36,570 bases of DNA from Candidatus Omnitrophota bacterium (GCA_016196565.1 JACPXK010000044.1:1-36570); one strand, 5' to 3'. Shown: positions 1 to 8,078, counted from the stretch's first letter. Notes: generated from the letters alone by a model not told the origin. Translations and numbers: made by a program.

Positions 1-78
1 GCCTTCGGCCTCAGCCCATGACTCTCATTAAATGGTTTAATGGGAAGTCAGGGCAGTCCCCTTGTGGGGCAGAATGAC
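1..78 (-). repeat. Dispersed palindromic element, partial copy (MITE-like)
   Basis: Read on the minus strand, these bases match the left part of the element at 30722-30840: the same order of a GTCATTCTG end, a GACTGCCCTGACTTCCCATT block, a TTTAATG hairpin arm, and GTCATGGGCTGAGGCC. The copy begins at its terminal repeat (70-78, CAGAATGAC on the plus strand) and runs off the window's left edge, so its full length is unknown. It contains a hairpin at about 20-50 formed by two imperfectly complementary arms around TGG. Confidence 0.8.
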
Positions 79-107
79 GAAACGAATCTATAAGGAGTGA
101 AAATATC

Positions 108-1124
108 ATGATTATTGTGATGCGGCAAACGGCAACACCGGAACAAGTAAGTCATCTTTGCGAAAAAGTCAAAGAAATGGGGCTGACACCTCAAGTCTCC
201 CGAGGCGTGGAGCGCACCATTATCGGGGTGATCGGGGAGGAAGAAAAACTTCGCGTAAAACCGCTGGAGGCTTTCCCCGGTGTGGAATCGGTCATGGCGA
301 TTTTGAAACCTTTCAAGCTGGCCAGCCGCGATTTTAAACCCGAAAATACGGAATTTGAAATGGGACACGGCGTCAAAGTGGGCGGCAAAAAAATTGTGGT
401 GATGGCCGGGCCATGTTCGGTGGAAGGCCGCGATATGCTTTTTAGAACGGCCGAAGCGGTTAAAAAAGCCGGCGCTACTTTTTTACGCGGCGGGGCTTTT
501 AAGCCGCGTACTTCTCCCTATGCCTTTCAGGGATTAGGCGAAGATGGATTAAAATACCTGCGCGAAGCGGGCGATCAATTCGACCTTTTGGTGGTTACGG
601 AAGTGATGGATCCCCGCAATGTGGAACTTGTGGCGGAATACTCGGATATGCTTCAAATCGGCGCGCGCAATATGCAGAATTTTGATTTGCTCAAAGAATG
701 CGGTATTTCCAAAAAACCCGTTCTGCTAAAACGGGGCCTCAGTGCTACGGTGAACGAATTGCTCCTTTCCGCCGAATACATTCTCTCCAAAGGGAATTTC
801 AAAGTGATGGTAGCTGAACGCGGAATCCGCACTTTTGAAACCGCCACGCGCAACACGATTGATATCAATGCCATTCCGGTGGTCAAAGCCGAAAGTCATT
901 TGCCCATTCTCATCGATCCTTCTCACGGTACCGGGAAACGCGAGTTTGTGGCACCCATTGCTAAGGCAGCCATTGCCGCCGGTTGTGACGGGATTATGGT
1001 CGAAGTCCATCCCAATCCCGAAGAGGCGAGAAGTGACGGCCCCCAGTCTCTTTTACCGGTCCAATTCGAAGCCCTCATGAAGGAAATGCGGATCGTCGCC
1101 CAAGCCGTCGGCCGGGAAATTTAG
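108..1124 (+). CDS. aroF: 3-deoxy-7-phosphoheptulonate (DAHP) synthase, type I beta, with N-terminal regulatory domain
   Basis: Condenses phosphoenolpyruvate and erythrose 4-phosphate to DAHP, the first step of the shikimate pathway in the cytoplasm. The 338-residue protein has an N-terminal ferredoxin-like/ACT-like domain (about 1-70), as in the Thermotoga-type enzyme, where it mediates feedback inhibition by tyrosine or phenylalanine; that regulation is inferred here. The TIM-barrel domain shows GPCSVE (101-106), [38 protein letters not shown] and a C-terminal [17 protein letters not shown] block, all family signatures. The KDO8P synthase alternative is less likely because of the N-terminal domain and the neighbouring tyrA. 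AAGGAG at 92-97 lies 10 bases before the ATG. It starts an operon that reaches tyrA. Confidence 0.95.
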   Translation: MIIVMRQTATPEQVSHLCEKVKEMGLTPQVSRGVERTIIGVIGEEEKLRVKPLEAFPGVESVMAILKPFKLASRDFKPENTEFEMGHGVKVGGKKIVVMAGPCSVEGRDMLFRTAEAVKKAGATFLRGGAFKPRTSPYAFQGLGEDGLKYLREAGDQFDLLVVTEVMDPRNVELVAEYSDMLQIGARNMQNFDLLKECGISKKPVLLKRGLSATVNELLLSAEYILSKGNFKVMVAERGIRTFETATRNTIDINAIPVVKAESHLPILIDPSHGTGKREFVAPIAKAAIAAGCDGIMVEVHPNPEEARSDGPQSLLPVQFEALMKEMRIVAQAVGREI

Positions 1125-1135
1125 ATATTTTAAGC

Positions 1136-1474
1136 ATGCCCATCCACTTGATTAAAAGTAAAGCCAGTAAGCAACAGGTCGAAGAAATGTTATCGACGCT
1201 GAAAACTTATATCAAATTAGCGGTGGATGTGCAGAGAAAAATTCTTGCCGGAGGGGGAGAGCTTCATGCGGATTGTGAAGCGGTACTGATTGATGACGGA
1301 AGTAAACAAGAAAATATTTGGGGAGCAAATTGGATCCCTTCGGATAGAAAAATTAGTTATGAGGCTATGCTGAATATTGCTCCCAGGCGCAATAACCCTT
1401 CTATGGAAATTAAAGATCCTAAAATCCGCCAAGTGGTGGATATCGTGGTGCGGAAATTATTGGATGATCTATGA
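1136..1474 (+). CDS. DUF5674 family protein
   Basis: A 112-residue soluble protein of unknown function. The central stretch with DVQRKILAGGGELHADCEAV, then VLIDDGSKQENIWGANW and the later IAPRRNNPSMEIKDP, matches what I remember of the DUF5674 family. There is no signal peptide or membrane segment. It follows the aroF-type gene by 11 bases and overlaps the next gene by four bases (ATGA at 1471-1474), so it is probably co-translated with its neighbour. Its place between two aromatic-biosynthesis genes may reflect insertion of a small two-gene module rather than a pathway role. No catalytic residues can be assigned. Confidence 0.75.
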   Translation: MPIHLIKSKASKQQVEEMLSTLKTYIKLAVDVQRKILAGGGELHADCEAVLIDDGSKQENIWGANWIPSDRKISYEAMLNIAPRRNNPSMEIKDPKIRQVVDIVVRKLLDDL

Positions 1475-1809
1475 ATGATCTGGACTCAATAAGGCAGAGA
1501 TTAATGAAGGAAGAGCCTCGGAAAAGGTTAGGGCATCTGGCCGCCGATTTTCTCAGGATTGCTAATTTTATTGAAAGTGGTTCTGCCAATGAAGCAAAAC
1601 CTATTTTTCGGGAAAGCAAATGGTTCGCAGAATGGATTGCTCCGGAAGTTGATTTGGAGACTCAAGAATTACTTGTTAATGCGCAAAGTTTCCTCGCCCT
1701 TAAAGAAATTCAGTGGCTTTCGTGGATTCAAAACGAACGGGAAGTCCGCCTCACAGTTTTAACTGCAAGAAATTGGTCAGACGAATTCCTTAAACGAGCT
1801 GGTTTCTAA
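1471..1809 (+). CDS. Small hypothetical protein, partner of the DUF5674 gene
   Basis: A 112-residue, mostly helical protein that I do not recognise. It starts at an ATG overlapping the preceding stop (ATGA), the usual sign of translational coupling, and ends 10 bases before tyrA. It is rich in Trp, Glu and Ala (WFAEWIAPEVD, IQWLSWIQNER) and has no membrane segment. The overlapping pair of ~112-residue genes has the size and arrangement of a toxin-antitoxin or two-subunit module, but no toxin or DNA-binding motif is visible, so that remains a guess. Confidence 0.7.
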   Translation: MNDLDSIRQRLMKEEPRKRLGHLAADFLRIANFIESGSANEAKPIFRESKWFAEWIAPEVDLETQELLVNAQSFLALKEIQWLSWIQNEREVRLTVLTARNWSDEFLKRAGF

Positions 1810-1819
1810 GGGATGTTTT

Positions 1820-2656
1820 ATGAAACCTAAAACCATTGCGATTGTCGGACTTGGCCTTATGGGCGGATCCCTGGCTGCCCGCTGCCGGCGCCGGTTTCCG
1901 AAGGCCAAAATCATTGGCGTGACACGCAATATTTCCGCCATTCGCACAGCACGGAGAAAACGCTGGATTCACGAAGGAAGCAATAATCTCCGCCGTGCGG
2001 TTCAAACCGCCGATCTCATTATCCTTTGTACGCCCGTTGATACCTTTCCCAAAATTCTGAATCTCCTGGAACGCTCCGCCAAATCCGGGGCTCTTGTCAC
2101 GGATGTTGGTTCCGTCAAAGGCACCATTTTAAATTGGGTGGAAAAACGCAAATGGAAACGAATTCATTTTGTGGGGGCTCACCCCATGGTGGGATCACAC
2201 CGGCGGGGGATAGAGGCTTCTCATCCTCATTTGTATGATGAGGGATTTACTTTTTTGATACGCAGCCGCAAAACAAATTCACCGGCTTATGCGGCCGTGA
2301 AAAGTTTTTGGCGGAAGATAACGCCGCGCGTGATTGAAATCGGCGCTTCGGAACATGATCAGATCGCCAGTGAAATCAGTCATCTGCCGCATGCCGTTGC
2401 CGCGTGTCTGGTGCTGAGTGCTCAAAAAAAATCACTGAAATTTGCCGCGTCCGGTTTTCGCGACACCACGCGTATTGCCTTGGGAGATGCTTCCCTATGG
2501 GTTCCGATCTTTCACGCAAACCGTCAAGCGCTGCTGCGTGCCATGAATTTTTTTGAGAAAAAATTTAAGGCTTTGCGAACGGTGCTCGAGGCCAGAAATG
2601 ACGGGCGTTTGCGCCGGATCTTCAATCAGGCGGCCATTTTACGCAAGCAAATTTAA
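1820..2656 (+). CDS. tyrA: Prephenate (or arogenate) dehydrogenase
   Basis: Oxidative decarboxylation of prephenate to 4-hydroxyphenylpyruvate in tyrosine synthesis, using NAD(P). The 278-residue protein opens with a Rossmann dinucleotide-binding motif, GLGLMGGSLA (about 10-19), followed by LIILCTPVDTFPKIL, TDVGSVKG, HPMVGSHRRGIEASHP and the helical C-terminal domain with HDQIASEISHLPHAVA, all characteristic of TyrA. No C-terminal ACT domain is present, so feedback control may act through the DAHP synthase. Substrate preference (prephenate or arogenate) cannot be read from the sequence. It ends the operon that begins with the DAHP synthase; a promoter for rpsA follows directly. Confidence 0.93.
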   Translation: MKPKTIAIVGLGLMGGSLAARCRRRFPKAKIIGVTRNISAIRTARRKRWIHEGSNNLRRAVQTADLIILCTPVDTFPKILNLLERSAKSGALVTDVGSVKGTILNWVEKRKWKRIHFVGAHPMVGSHRRGIEASHPHLYDEGFTFLIRSRKTNSPAYAAVKSFWRKITPRVIEIGASEHDQIASEISHLPHAVAACLVLSAQKKSLKFAASGFRDTTRIALGDASLWVPIFHANRQALLRAMNFFEKKFKALRTVLEARNDGRLRRIFNQAAILRKQI

Positions 2657-2658
2657 CT

Positions 2659-2685
2659 TTGCATTAAGAGGGGTTATGTTATAAT
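2659..2685 (+). promoter_or_regulatory. Putative sigma-70-type promoter for rpsA
   Basis: TTGCAT at 2659-2664 and a perfect TATAAT at 2680-2685 with a 15-base spacer (16 if TTTGCA is taken as the -35). It lies just after the tyrA stop and 70 bases before the rpsA start, which carries a strong AGGAGG ribosome binding site at 2739-2744. Confidence 0.6.
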
Positions 2686-2754
2686 GCCCCGCATCAAATC
2701 CCGCCCCAAGCTCTATCGGGAAATTAAAAAATCGTCTTAGGAGGTTTTCCCCAA

Positions 2755-4332
2755 ATGGTTTCACAGTTCGCCGAACTCTATGAGAAAAATATGCAGGATT
2801 TCCAGGAAGGAAATCTTGTGAAGGGAAAAATCGTAGCCATTCGCGGCCGCGAGGTAATTATCGATATCGGCTTTAAGGCCGAGGGGATTTTAAATCTCGA
2901 CGAATTCACGGATCCCGATGCGGTTCAAGTCGGGGTTGAAATGGAAGTTCTTTTTGAATCCTTTGACGATGAAAACGGGGTTGTGGTTTTATCCAAACGC
3001 AAGGCGGATCGCCAAAAGACCTGGAATGATCTTCTCTCCAATGCTCAAGAAGGCAATATCGTGGAAGGAAAGATCTGTAAAAAGGTGCGCGGCGGATTCA
3101 TGGCCGATATCGGCATGGAAGCCTTTCTTCCCGCCTCTCTCGTGGATGTAAAACCTACCCGCAATCTTGATCAGTTCCTCGGACTTACCGGAAAATTTGT
3201 GATTGTTAAAATTAATCATAAACGCAAGAACGTGGTGATTTCCCGCAAAGATTATCTCGATAAAGAAAAGAACGAAGCCCGCTCCAAAAAAATCGAAACC
3301 TTGACCATTGGCCAGACGATTAAAGGGCGTGTTAAAAATATCACCGACTTCGGCGCTTTTATCGATCTTGGCAATCTCGACGGCCTTCTGCATATTACGG
3401 ACATGAGCTGGGGACGTTTGTCCCATCCTTCCGAACTCGTCAAAATCGGCGATGAAATCGATGTGGCGGTGGTCGGCATTGACCGCACTGCGGAAAAAGT
3501 GTCTCTTGGGCTCAAACAAAAAAGTCAGGATCCTTGGGAAAGTGTGGCGCAAAAATTTCCCGTCGGAACTCATGCCCATGGCAAAGTCGTCAATATTCTT
3601 CCTTACGGTGTTTTTGTAGAACTTACTCCCGGGATTGAAGGATTGGTTCATATTAGTGAGCTTTCCTGGACCAAACGCGTTTCTCATCCTTCCGAACTTT
3701 TACAGGTGGCCGATGAAGTGGATGTGATGGTCCTTAATCTCGATCGCGAAGCGCGCAAAATATCGCTTGGAATCAAGCAAGCCCAGGATAATCCCTGGTC
3801 CCATGTGAATGCTAAATACAGCGTGGGCGCCCGCGTTAAAGGAACGGTTCGTAACCTTACCGATTACGGCGCTTTTGTGGAAATCGAGCCCGGGGTTGAC
3901 GGCCTCGTTCATATTTCCGATATGTCCTGGACGCATAAAGTGAATCGTCCCAGCGACATCCTTAAAAAAGGCGATGAGGTTGATGTGATGATTCTTTCCG
4001 TTGATCCGCAAGCCAAAAAGGTGTCTCTCGGAATGAAGCAGCTTACCGAAGATCCTTGGGAAAAACTGACAAAGGATTTAATGACCGGTCTTCAGATTTC
4101 CGGGAAAATTACCCGCATTGTTAATTTCGGCCTTTTTGTGGAACTTGAAAACGGTTTGGAAGGCCTGGTTCATATTTCCGAAATTACCGGCGTTAGTTCG
4201 ATTCACGATTTAGAAAAAAATTTCCGGCTTCAAGAACCGATCAATGTCAGCATTCTTCATATTGATCATGATGCCCGGAAAATTGCCTTAACCTGCAAGG
4301 GCGAGACGGCTCCCGTTACCGGTTCTCGTTAA
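2755..4332 (+). CDS. rpsA: 30S ribosomal protein S1
   Basis: RNA-binding protein of the small ribosomal subunit that helps load mRNA. The 525-residue protein has six S1 (OB-fold) repeats beginning near residues 23, 103, 188, 274, 361 and 448. Repeats 3-5 carry the canonical FGAFIDL / YGVFVEL / YGAFVEI cores followed by GL(L/V)HI(T/S)(D/E)(M/L)SW, and repeat 6 ends GLVHISEITG. Six repeats match the full-length proteobacterial form. AGGAGG at 2739-2744 sits 10 bases before the ATG and a TATAAT promoter lies upstream. fabF follows in the same reading frame after only the TAA and two codons. Confidence 0.97.
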   Translation: MVSQFAELYEKNMQDFQEGNLVKGKIVAIRGREVIIDIGFKAEGILNLDEFTDPDAVQVGVEMEVLFESFDDENGVVVLSKRKADRQKTWNDLLSNAQEGNIVEGKICKKVRGGFMADIGMEAFLPASLVDVKPTRNLDQFLGLTGKFVIVKINHKRKNVVISRKDYLDKEKNEARSKKIETLTIGQTIKGRVKNITDFGAFIDLGNLDGLLHITDMSWGRLSHPSELVKIGDEIDVAVVGIDRTAEKVSLGLKQKSQDPWESVAQKFPVGTHAHGKVVNILPYGVFVELTPGIEGLVHISELSWTKRVSHPSELLQVADEVDVMVLNLDREARKISLGIKQAQDNPWSHVNAKYSVGARVKGTVRNLTDYGAFVEIEPGVDGLVHISDMSWTHKVNRPSDILKKGDEVDVMILSVDPQAKKVSLGMKQLTEDPWEKLTKDLMTGLQISGKITRIVNFGLFVELENGLEGLVHISEITGVSSIHDLEKNFRLQEPINVSILHIDHDARKIALTCKGETAPVTGSR

Positions 4333-4338
4333 TTCCCG

Positions 4339-5595
4339 TTGGTTATTCCTCCCTTCCGGAAACGACGTGTTGTCGTTACAGGCCTTGGCGTTGTTTCCGC
4401 CATCGGCATCGGTAAAGACGCTTTTTGGACGGCCTTAGAAGAGGGCCGCTCCGGTATTTCCCGCATTACGGCTTTTGATCCCACACAATTTACTACGCAA
4501 TTTGCCGGTGAAATCCGCGATTTCAATCCCCAGGATTATATTGATGTCAAACGCCTGAAGCGCATGGACCGTACGTCTCAGCTTGCGGTCGCTTGCGCGA
4601 AAATGGCGGTCAAAGATGCCGGCCTTGATTTTAAAACCAATGGCGCGCGCGAAAAAACCGGTGTGATTATCGGTACGGCGATGGCCGGTCACGGGTATAT
4701 TTTGGAACAGCATAAAACCCTTATGACCAAGGGTCCCATGAGAATTAATCCTTTTACGGCGCTTGCCTCATTCCCCGACGCCTGCGCCAGCAATGTTTCG
4801 ATTGAGCTTGGCGTGACGGGCCCCAGTTTTTCAATCGCCACGGCATGCTCTTCGGCGTCCGATGCCGGAGGTTATGCTTTCGAAGCGATTCGAAGCGGTG
4901 CCCTCGATTTTCTTTTGATGGGGGGAGCGGAAGCCTCGATTTATCCGGGTATTCTTGCCGCCTTTTGCGTGGCGCGCGCTTTGTCCACGCGCAATGAAGA
5001 TCCTCAAAAGGCCTCACGGCCCTTCAGCCGTGACCGCGACGGTTTTGTGCTCGGCGAAGGTGCCGGCATGATGGTGCTGGAGGAATATGAGCATGCCAAA
5101 AAACGCGGGGCTCATATTTACGCGGAAATTCTCGGGCATGGCATGACCTGCGATGCCTATCACATGACGGCCCCGGATCCCGAAGGCACCGAAGCCTCAC
5201 GTGCCATGCGCCTTGCCATGGAGACGGCGGGAGTTTCGATTAAGGACATCGATTACATTAATGCTCACGGCACTTCAACCCTGCTCAATGACAAAACCGA
5301 AACCATGATTATCAAAAAAGTCTTCGGAGATCGCGCCGGACAAATTCCCATCAGCGCCACAAAATCCATGATCGGCCATTTGATCGGCGCGGCCGGCAGT
5401 GTGGAACTCATCACCACCATTCTCGCCATGGAAAAGGGAATCGTTCCTCCCACCATTAATTACAGCGTTCCGGATCCGGAATGCGATCTCGATTATGTTC
5501 CCAACAAGGCCCGCCCTGCCAAAATCAATATCGCCATGAAAAATTCCTTCGGCTTCGGCGGCAAAAATTCCATCCTGATTCTAAGCAAAGTTTAA
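4339..5595 (+). CDS. fabF: 3-oxoacyl-[acyl-carrier-protein] synthase II (KAS II)
   Basis: Condensing enzyme of type II fatty-acid synthesis, joining acyl chains to malonyl-ACP in the cytoplasm. The 418-residue thiolase-fold protein has the complete catalytic triad: Cys170 in ATACSS, His310 in NAHGTST and His347 in KSMIGHLIGAAG. The start is inferred as TTG at 4339: it is the only start codon between the rpsA stop (4330-4332) and the conserved VVVTGLGVVSAIG segment, and no good Shine-Dalgarno sequence precedes it, so translation is probably coupled to rpsA. The usual partners acpP and fabG are not nearby. A strong promoter for the next unit begins right after the stop. Confidence 0.96.
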   Translation: MVIPPFRKRRVVVTGLGVVSAIGIGKDAFWTALEEGRSGISRITAFDPTQFTTQFAGEIRDFNPQDYIDVKRLKRMDRTSQLAVACAKMAVKDAGLDFKTNGAREKTGVIIGTAMAGHGYILEQHKTLMTKGPMRINPFTALASFPDACASNVSIELGVTGPSFSIATACSSASDAGGYAFEAIRSGALDFLLMGGAEASIYPGILAAFCVARALSTRNEDPQKASRPFSRDRDGFVLGEGAGMMVLEEYEHAKKRGAHIYAEILGHGMTCDAYHMTAPDPEGTEASRAMRLAMETAGVSIKDIDYINAHGTSTLLNDKTETMIIKKVFGDRAGQIPISATKSMIGHLIGAAGSVELITTILAMEKGIVPPTINYSVPDPECDLDYVPNKARPAKINIAMKNSFGFGGKNSILILSKV

Positions 5596-5597
5596 GC

Positions 5598-5626
5598 TTC
5601 GACAATAGTTCAATTTATTCTATAAT
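5598..5626 (+). promoter_or_regulatory. Strong sigma-70-type promoter after fabF
   Basis: TTCGAC at 5598-5603, a 17-base spacer and a perfect TATAAT at 5621-5626. Predicted transcription start is near 5633. The first gene downstream starts more than 200 bases later and has its own promoter, so this one most likely drives the noncoding transcript at 5633-5778. Confidence 0.65.
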
Positions 5627-5632
5627 TACTGT

Positions 5633-5778
5633 TCATTAGGGTTGCATGCTTCTTCTAGCGCAGAGCTGGTTGACATGCGGAAAGATCGGATAAATCGCGC
5701 AAGCGAAATATTGCGGCAGCCTAGCTGAGTAGACACGATTCACCCTCCAACATGAAAAATATGAAGGAGGGTGTTTTT
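5633..5778 (+). ncRNA. Candidate small RNA (about 145 nt), unknown class
   Basis: The interval lies between a good promoter (5598-5626) and an intrinsic terminator (5741-5778), with no convincing reading frame inside. Possible helices include GCATG near 5643 pairing with CATGC near 5674, an enclosed CTAGC/GCTGG hairpin, and TCGC-GCAA-GCGA with a GNRA tetraloop near 5695. It does not match any class I know: no SRP GGAAGG core, no tmRNA or RNase P signature, and no riboswitch consensus. A 5' leader or attenuator for the downstream toxin-antitoxin genes is the main alternative, although those have their own promoter. Confidence 0.5.
5741..5778 (+). terminator. Intrinsic (Rho-independent) terminator
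   Basis: Perfect 8-bp stem CACCCTCC (5741-5748) with GGAGGGTG (5766-5773), a 17-base AT-rich loop, and five T residues immediately after (5774-5778). Confidence 0.75.
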
Positions 5779-5790
5779 ATGTTTCACCGC

Positions 5791-5819
5791 TTGAAATTAC
5801 AACCATTTGATTGTATACT
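5791..5819 (+). promoter_or_regulatory. Promoter of the toxin-antitoxin operon
   Basis: TTGAAA at 5791-5796, a 17-base spacer and TATACT at 5814-5819. Transcription would begin near 5826, which excludes a TTG start at 5811 for the toxin gene and supports GTG at 5850. Confidence 0.65.
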
Positions 5820-5849
5820 CCAATCGTCGGAAGTGACGGATTTTTGGTT

Positions 5850-6200
5850 GTGAGTAAGGTTATTTGTTATTACTTTACAACGGAATCCGGCAAAGCTCCT
5901 GTCCGGGAATTTATCGATTCTTTGGAGCCAAAAACGCAAAGGAAGTTTTTCTTTGTCAAAGGACTTTTAGAAGAATTCGGGCACCGGCTTTCGGAACCGT
6001 ACGCCAAATATATTGGTGACGGGATTTTCGAATTAAGATTTATGGGCAGGGAAGGAGCGATGCGGATTCTGTATTTTTTCTTTCACCAGGATAAGGCTAT
6101 TTTTACCAATGGTTTTATCAAGAAATCGAACAAGATTCCCGCGAATGAAAAAGATTTGGCGATTGAAAGAAAAAAGTTATTTCTTTTAAAGCAGAGCTGA
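5850..6200 (+). CDS. HigB/RelE-like toxin (phage-derived Gp49-like, DUF891)
   Basis: A 116-residue protein of the RelE/HigB superfamily, whose members cut mRNA at the ribosome. Family features seen: an N-terminal beta strand and helix (YYFTTESGKAPVREFIDSL), the central LSEPYAKYIGDGIFELRF segment, REGAMRILYFFFHQDKAIFTNGFIKKSNKIP, and a basic C-terminal helix. The GTG at 5850 is chosen because the promoter's -10 box overlaps an upstream TTG at 5811; no strong Shine-Dalgarno precedes it. The XRE-type antitoxin gene follows 10 bases after the stop, giving the toxin-first order typical of higBA loci. Autoregulation by the complex is expected from the family. Confidence 0.88.
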   Translation: MSKVICYYFTTESGKAPVREFIDSLEPKTQRKFFFVKGLLEEFGHRLSEPYAKYIGDGIFELRFMGREGAMRILYFFFHQDKAIFTNGFIKKSNKIPANEKDLAIERKKLFLLKQS

Positions 6201-6210
6201 GGTGGTGAAA

Positions 6211-6552
6211 ATGAAACTTGAAAAAGTGAACGATCACTTGAATGAAAAGCTAAAGGACCCTTATTTTAAAGAGCTTTATGAGCTTGAGGATCAAAAGCTT
6301 CGAATCGTAAAGCGGATTGTTGCTCATCGCATCAAACACGATTTAAACCAAAAACAATTAGCGGATAAAGCCGGCGTTAGTCAGCAGCATATCTCCAAAA
6401 TCGAAAACGGAGAGTTCTCGAGCATTATGACTCTCGAAAAAGTTCTGATTTTTATCGGGTATACGGTGAAAATCCAAGCCGTTCCGCTGAAACCCGCCGT
6501 GCTTAAAAAACTCAACCGAACCCTCACCCGTCGGAATCTCAAAGCTGCTTAG
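6211..6552 (+). CDS. XRE-family antitoxin (HigA-like)
   Basis: A 113-residue DNA-binding antitoxin predicted to neutralise the preceding toxin and repress their promoter. The helix-turn-helix is clear: HDLNQKQLADKAGVSQQHIS followed by KIENGEFSSIMTLEKVLIFIG, residues about 48-88. The ATG at 6211 is preferred over the GTG codons at 6202 and 6205 because AGGTGG at 6200-6205 is a good ribosome binding site five bases before it. The binding site overlaps the toxin stop, so the two are translationally coupled. The basic C-terminal tail (LKKLNRTLTRRNLKAA) may add DNA contact. Confidence 0.9.
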   Translation: MKLEKVNDHLNEKLKDPYFKELYELEDQKLRIVKRIVAHRIKHDLNQKQLADKAGVSQQHISKIENGEFSSIMTLEKVLIFIGYTVKIQAVPLKPAVLKKLNRTLTRRNLKAA

Positions 6553-6597
6553 AACTGACGCCCACATTAGCACCAATAAAAAATTGGAATAGAGAAA

Positions 6598-7227
6598 ATG
6601 CAATTGTTCCTTGACGAATATCCCGCAGATCTTCATCAAGGGAAGATTTTTTGTATGACGGTGGTGGAGATTTCGAGTAGACCTCTTAGAGTCATATATT
6701 CTTTAGCAACTCACTGTTTTAAGCCAATGCAAATATTGCGGATTTTAAAGCCGCGTATTTATTTGGGATATATCAATGTTTTAAAGGAACCAAGCATTTT
6801 GAATTATTTGAGCAACGAGTCTTTCTTTAAAAGTCAAAAAGCTAATGGGCCTAATACTCTTTGGTCAACGATGGCCATTTACAGCATTGTCGGATTTATC
6901 ATAAATTTTTTTAAATATAAGCAGCCCCCTCCAATCAATCTAATTCATGACCCAAAGTCCATGTCGAATAAACAGCGCAATAACACGTATAATTTTTTAA
7001 AAAATGAGATTTGTAAATGGTTTGATAAATTCACTGAAGGTAAAGTAAAACCTTCTATATTAGGAATGGAAGAGGGAAAAAAGAAATCTGTTGGAATAAA
7101 AATTGCTGATTTTGTTGCGAGAGAATTCATTCGAAACGGCGAAATGAATCTCAAAACAATAGCCTCATTAACGATTCAAGATTTATCCAAATATATTGCG
7201 CAAAATCCTACAGAACTTTCATTTTGA
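6598..7227 (+). CDS. Hypothetical protein, probable DUF3800 family
   Basis: A 209-residue protein with an AT-rich gene unlike the neighbouring housekeeping genes, which suggests transfer. The N-terminal MQLFLDEYPADLHQGKIFCM with an early Asp-Glu pair, and the C-terminal KKSVGIKIADFVAREF, resemble the first strand and the final 'IADxxA' helix of DUF3800 proteins, which have an RNase H-like fold. The middle (about 60-130) shows no known motif. DUF3800 genes often sit in mobile or defence regions, and this one follows a toxin-antitoxin pair. Function is unknown; the family call is tentative. Confidence 0.6.
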   Translation: MQLFLDEYPADLHQGKIFCMTVVEISSRPLRVIYSLATHCFKPMQILRILKPRIYLGYINVLKEPSILNYLSNESFFKSQKANGPNTLWSTMAIYSIVGFIINFFKYKQPPPINLIHDPKSMSNKQRNNTYNFLKNEICKWFDKFTEGKVKPSILGMEEGKKKSVGIKIADFVAREFIRNGEMNLKTIASLTIQDLSKYIAQNPTELSF

Positions 7228-7253
7228 ATGATTATTTCCAGAACTGATCAATC

Positions 7254-8078
7254 TTACTTCCGTGGTTTGAGGGTTTCGGAGGTTTCTTCGTCTTCGGAAG
7301 TTGAGAGGGAGCCGTCAATGATGCCGCGTTTGGAGGATTCGATAAATCCGATCAAATGCTGGATTTCTTTGGAGGAAAGATTCTTTTTGATGGCTTCGAT
7401 GGCTTGACTGACATTCATGCCGGAGCGGTAAAGTAATTTGTAAGCCTGTTTGATTTCATCGCGAACTTCAGCCGGAATTCCCGCGCGCCGGAGTCCGACC
7501 ACATTAATTCCCAACACAACAGCCGGTCTTCCTCCCGCCATCATAAACGGGGGAATATCCTTATTGGAGGCGGAAAGCGCGCTGACAATAGCGAGTTTTC
7601 CGATTCGCGTGAATTGATGAAACCCGGTCATGCCGGATAAAAACGCGCCGTCTTCCACAATGCAATAACCGGTGAGGGACGCGTTATTGACCATGATCAC
7701 GTTATTTCCAATCTCACAATTATGGGCGATGTGGCAATAGGCCATGATGAAATTATGATTGCCGATAACAGTCGAGGTTCCGGCTTTGGTACCGCGATGA
7801 ATGGTGGCGAATTCGCGGATGATATTATGATTTCCGATTTTAGTGAAGGAGGGCTCGTTTTTGTAGGCGATATCCTGAGGGGCATGCCCGACCACGGCTT
7901 GCATATGAATTTCATTATGATCGCCGATTTCCGTGCCCGTACAAAGATAGGCTCCGGCCATGATTTGATTGTTAGAACCGAGTTTAACCCCGTCTTCGAG
8001 GATGGCATAGGGGCCAATGGTGCTATCAGTGCCCAGCTGGACGTCTTTGCCCACAATGGCCGTAGGGTGGATTAACAT
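7254..8078 (-). CDS. lpxA: Acyl-ACP--UDP-N-acetylglucosamine O-acyltransferase
   Basis: Catalyses the first step of lipid A synthesis, adding a 3-hydroxyacyl chain to UDP-GlcNAc. The 274-residue protein is a left-handed beta helix built from hexapeptide repeats (IHPTAIVGKDVQLGTDSTIG and many more), including the catalytic-His region YCHIAHNCEIGNNVIM and the family block FHQFTRIG, then PPFMMAGGRPAVVLGINVVGLRRAGIP before the helical C-terminus. The start is set at the ATG (8076-8078) that begins MLIHPTAIV; an upstream in-frame start would add 15 residues of no family likeness. It is transcribed divergently from the giant gene. lpxD, fabZ and lpxB, often adjacent, are absent. Confidence 0.94.
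   Translation of the reverse strand: MLIHPTAIVGKDVQLGTDSTIGPYAILEDGVKLGSNNQIMAGAYLCTGTEIGDHNEIHMQAVVGHAPQDIAYKNEPSFTKIGNHNIIREFATIHRGTKAGTSTVIGNHNFIMAYCHIAHNCEIGNNVIMVNNASLTGYCIVEDGAFLSGMTGFHQFTRIGKLAIVSALSASNKDIPPFMMAGGRPAVVLGINVVGLRRAGIPAEVRDEIKQAYKLLYRSGMNVSQAIEAIKKNLSSKEIQHLIGFIESSKRGIIDGSLSTSEDEETSETLKPRK

Noticed and set aside
2989..3687. Minus-strand open frame of 232 codons inside rpsA
   Set aside because: It is antisense to conserved S1 repeats, has no family signature, and its openness follows from the codon bias of rpsA.
5650..5665. Resemblance of AGCGCAGA to the glmS ribozyme core
   Set aside because: The rest of the ribozyme core and a downstream glmS are absent.
5650..5680. 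tRNA-like D-arm (TAGCGCAGAGCTGGTT)
   Set aside because: No matching acceptor stem, anticodon arm or T-loop (GTTCGA) could be placed around it, so a tRNA is excluded.
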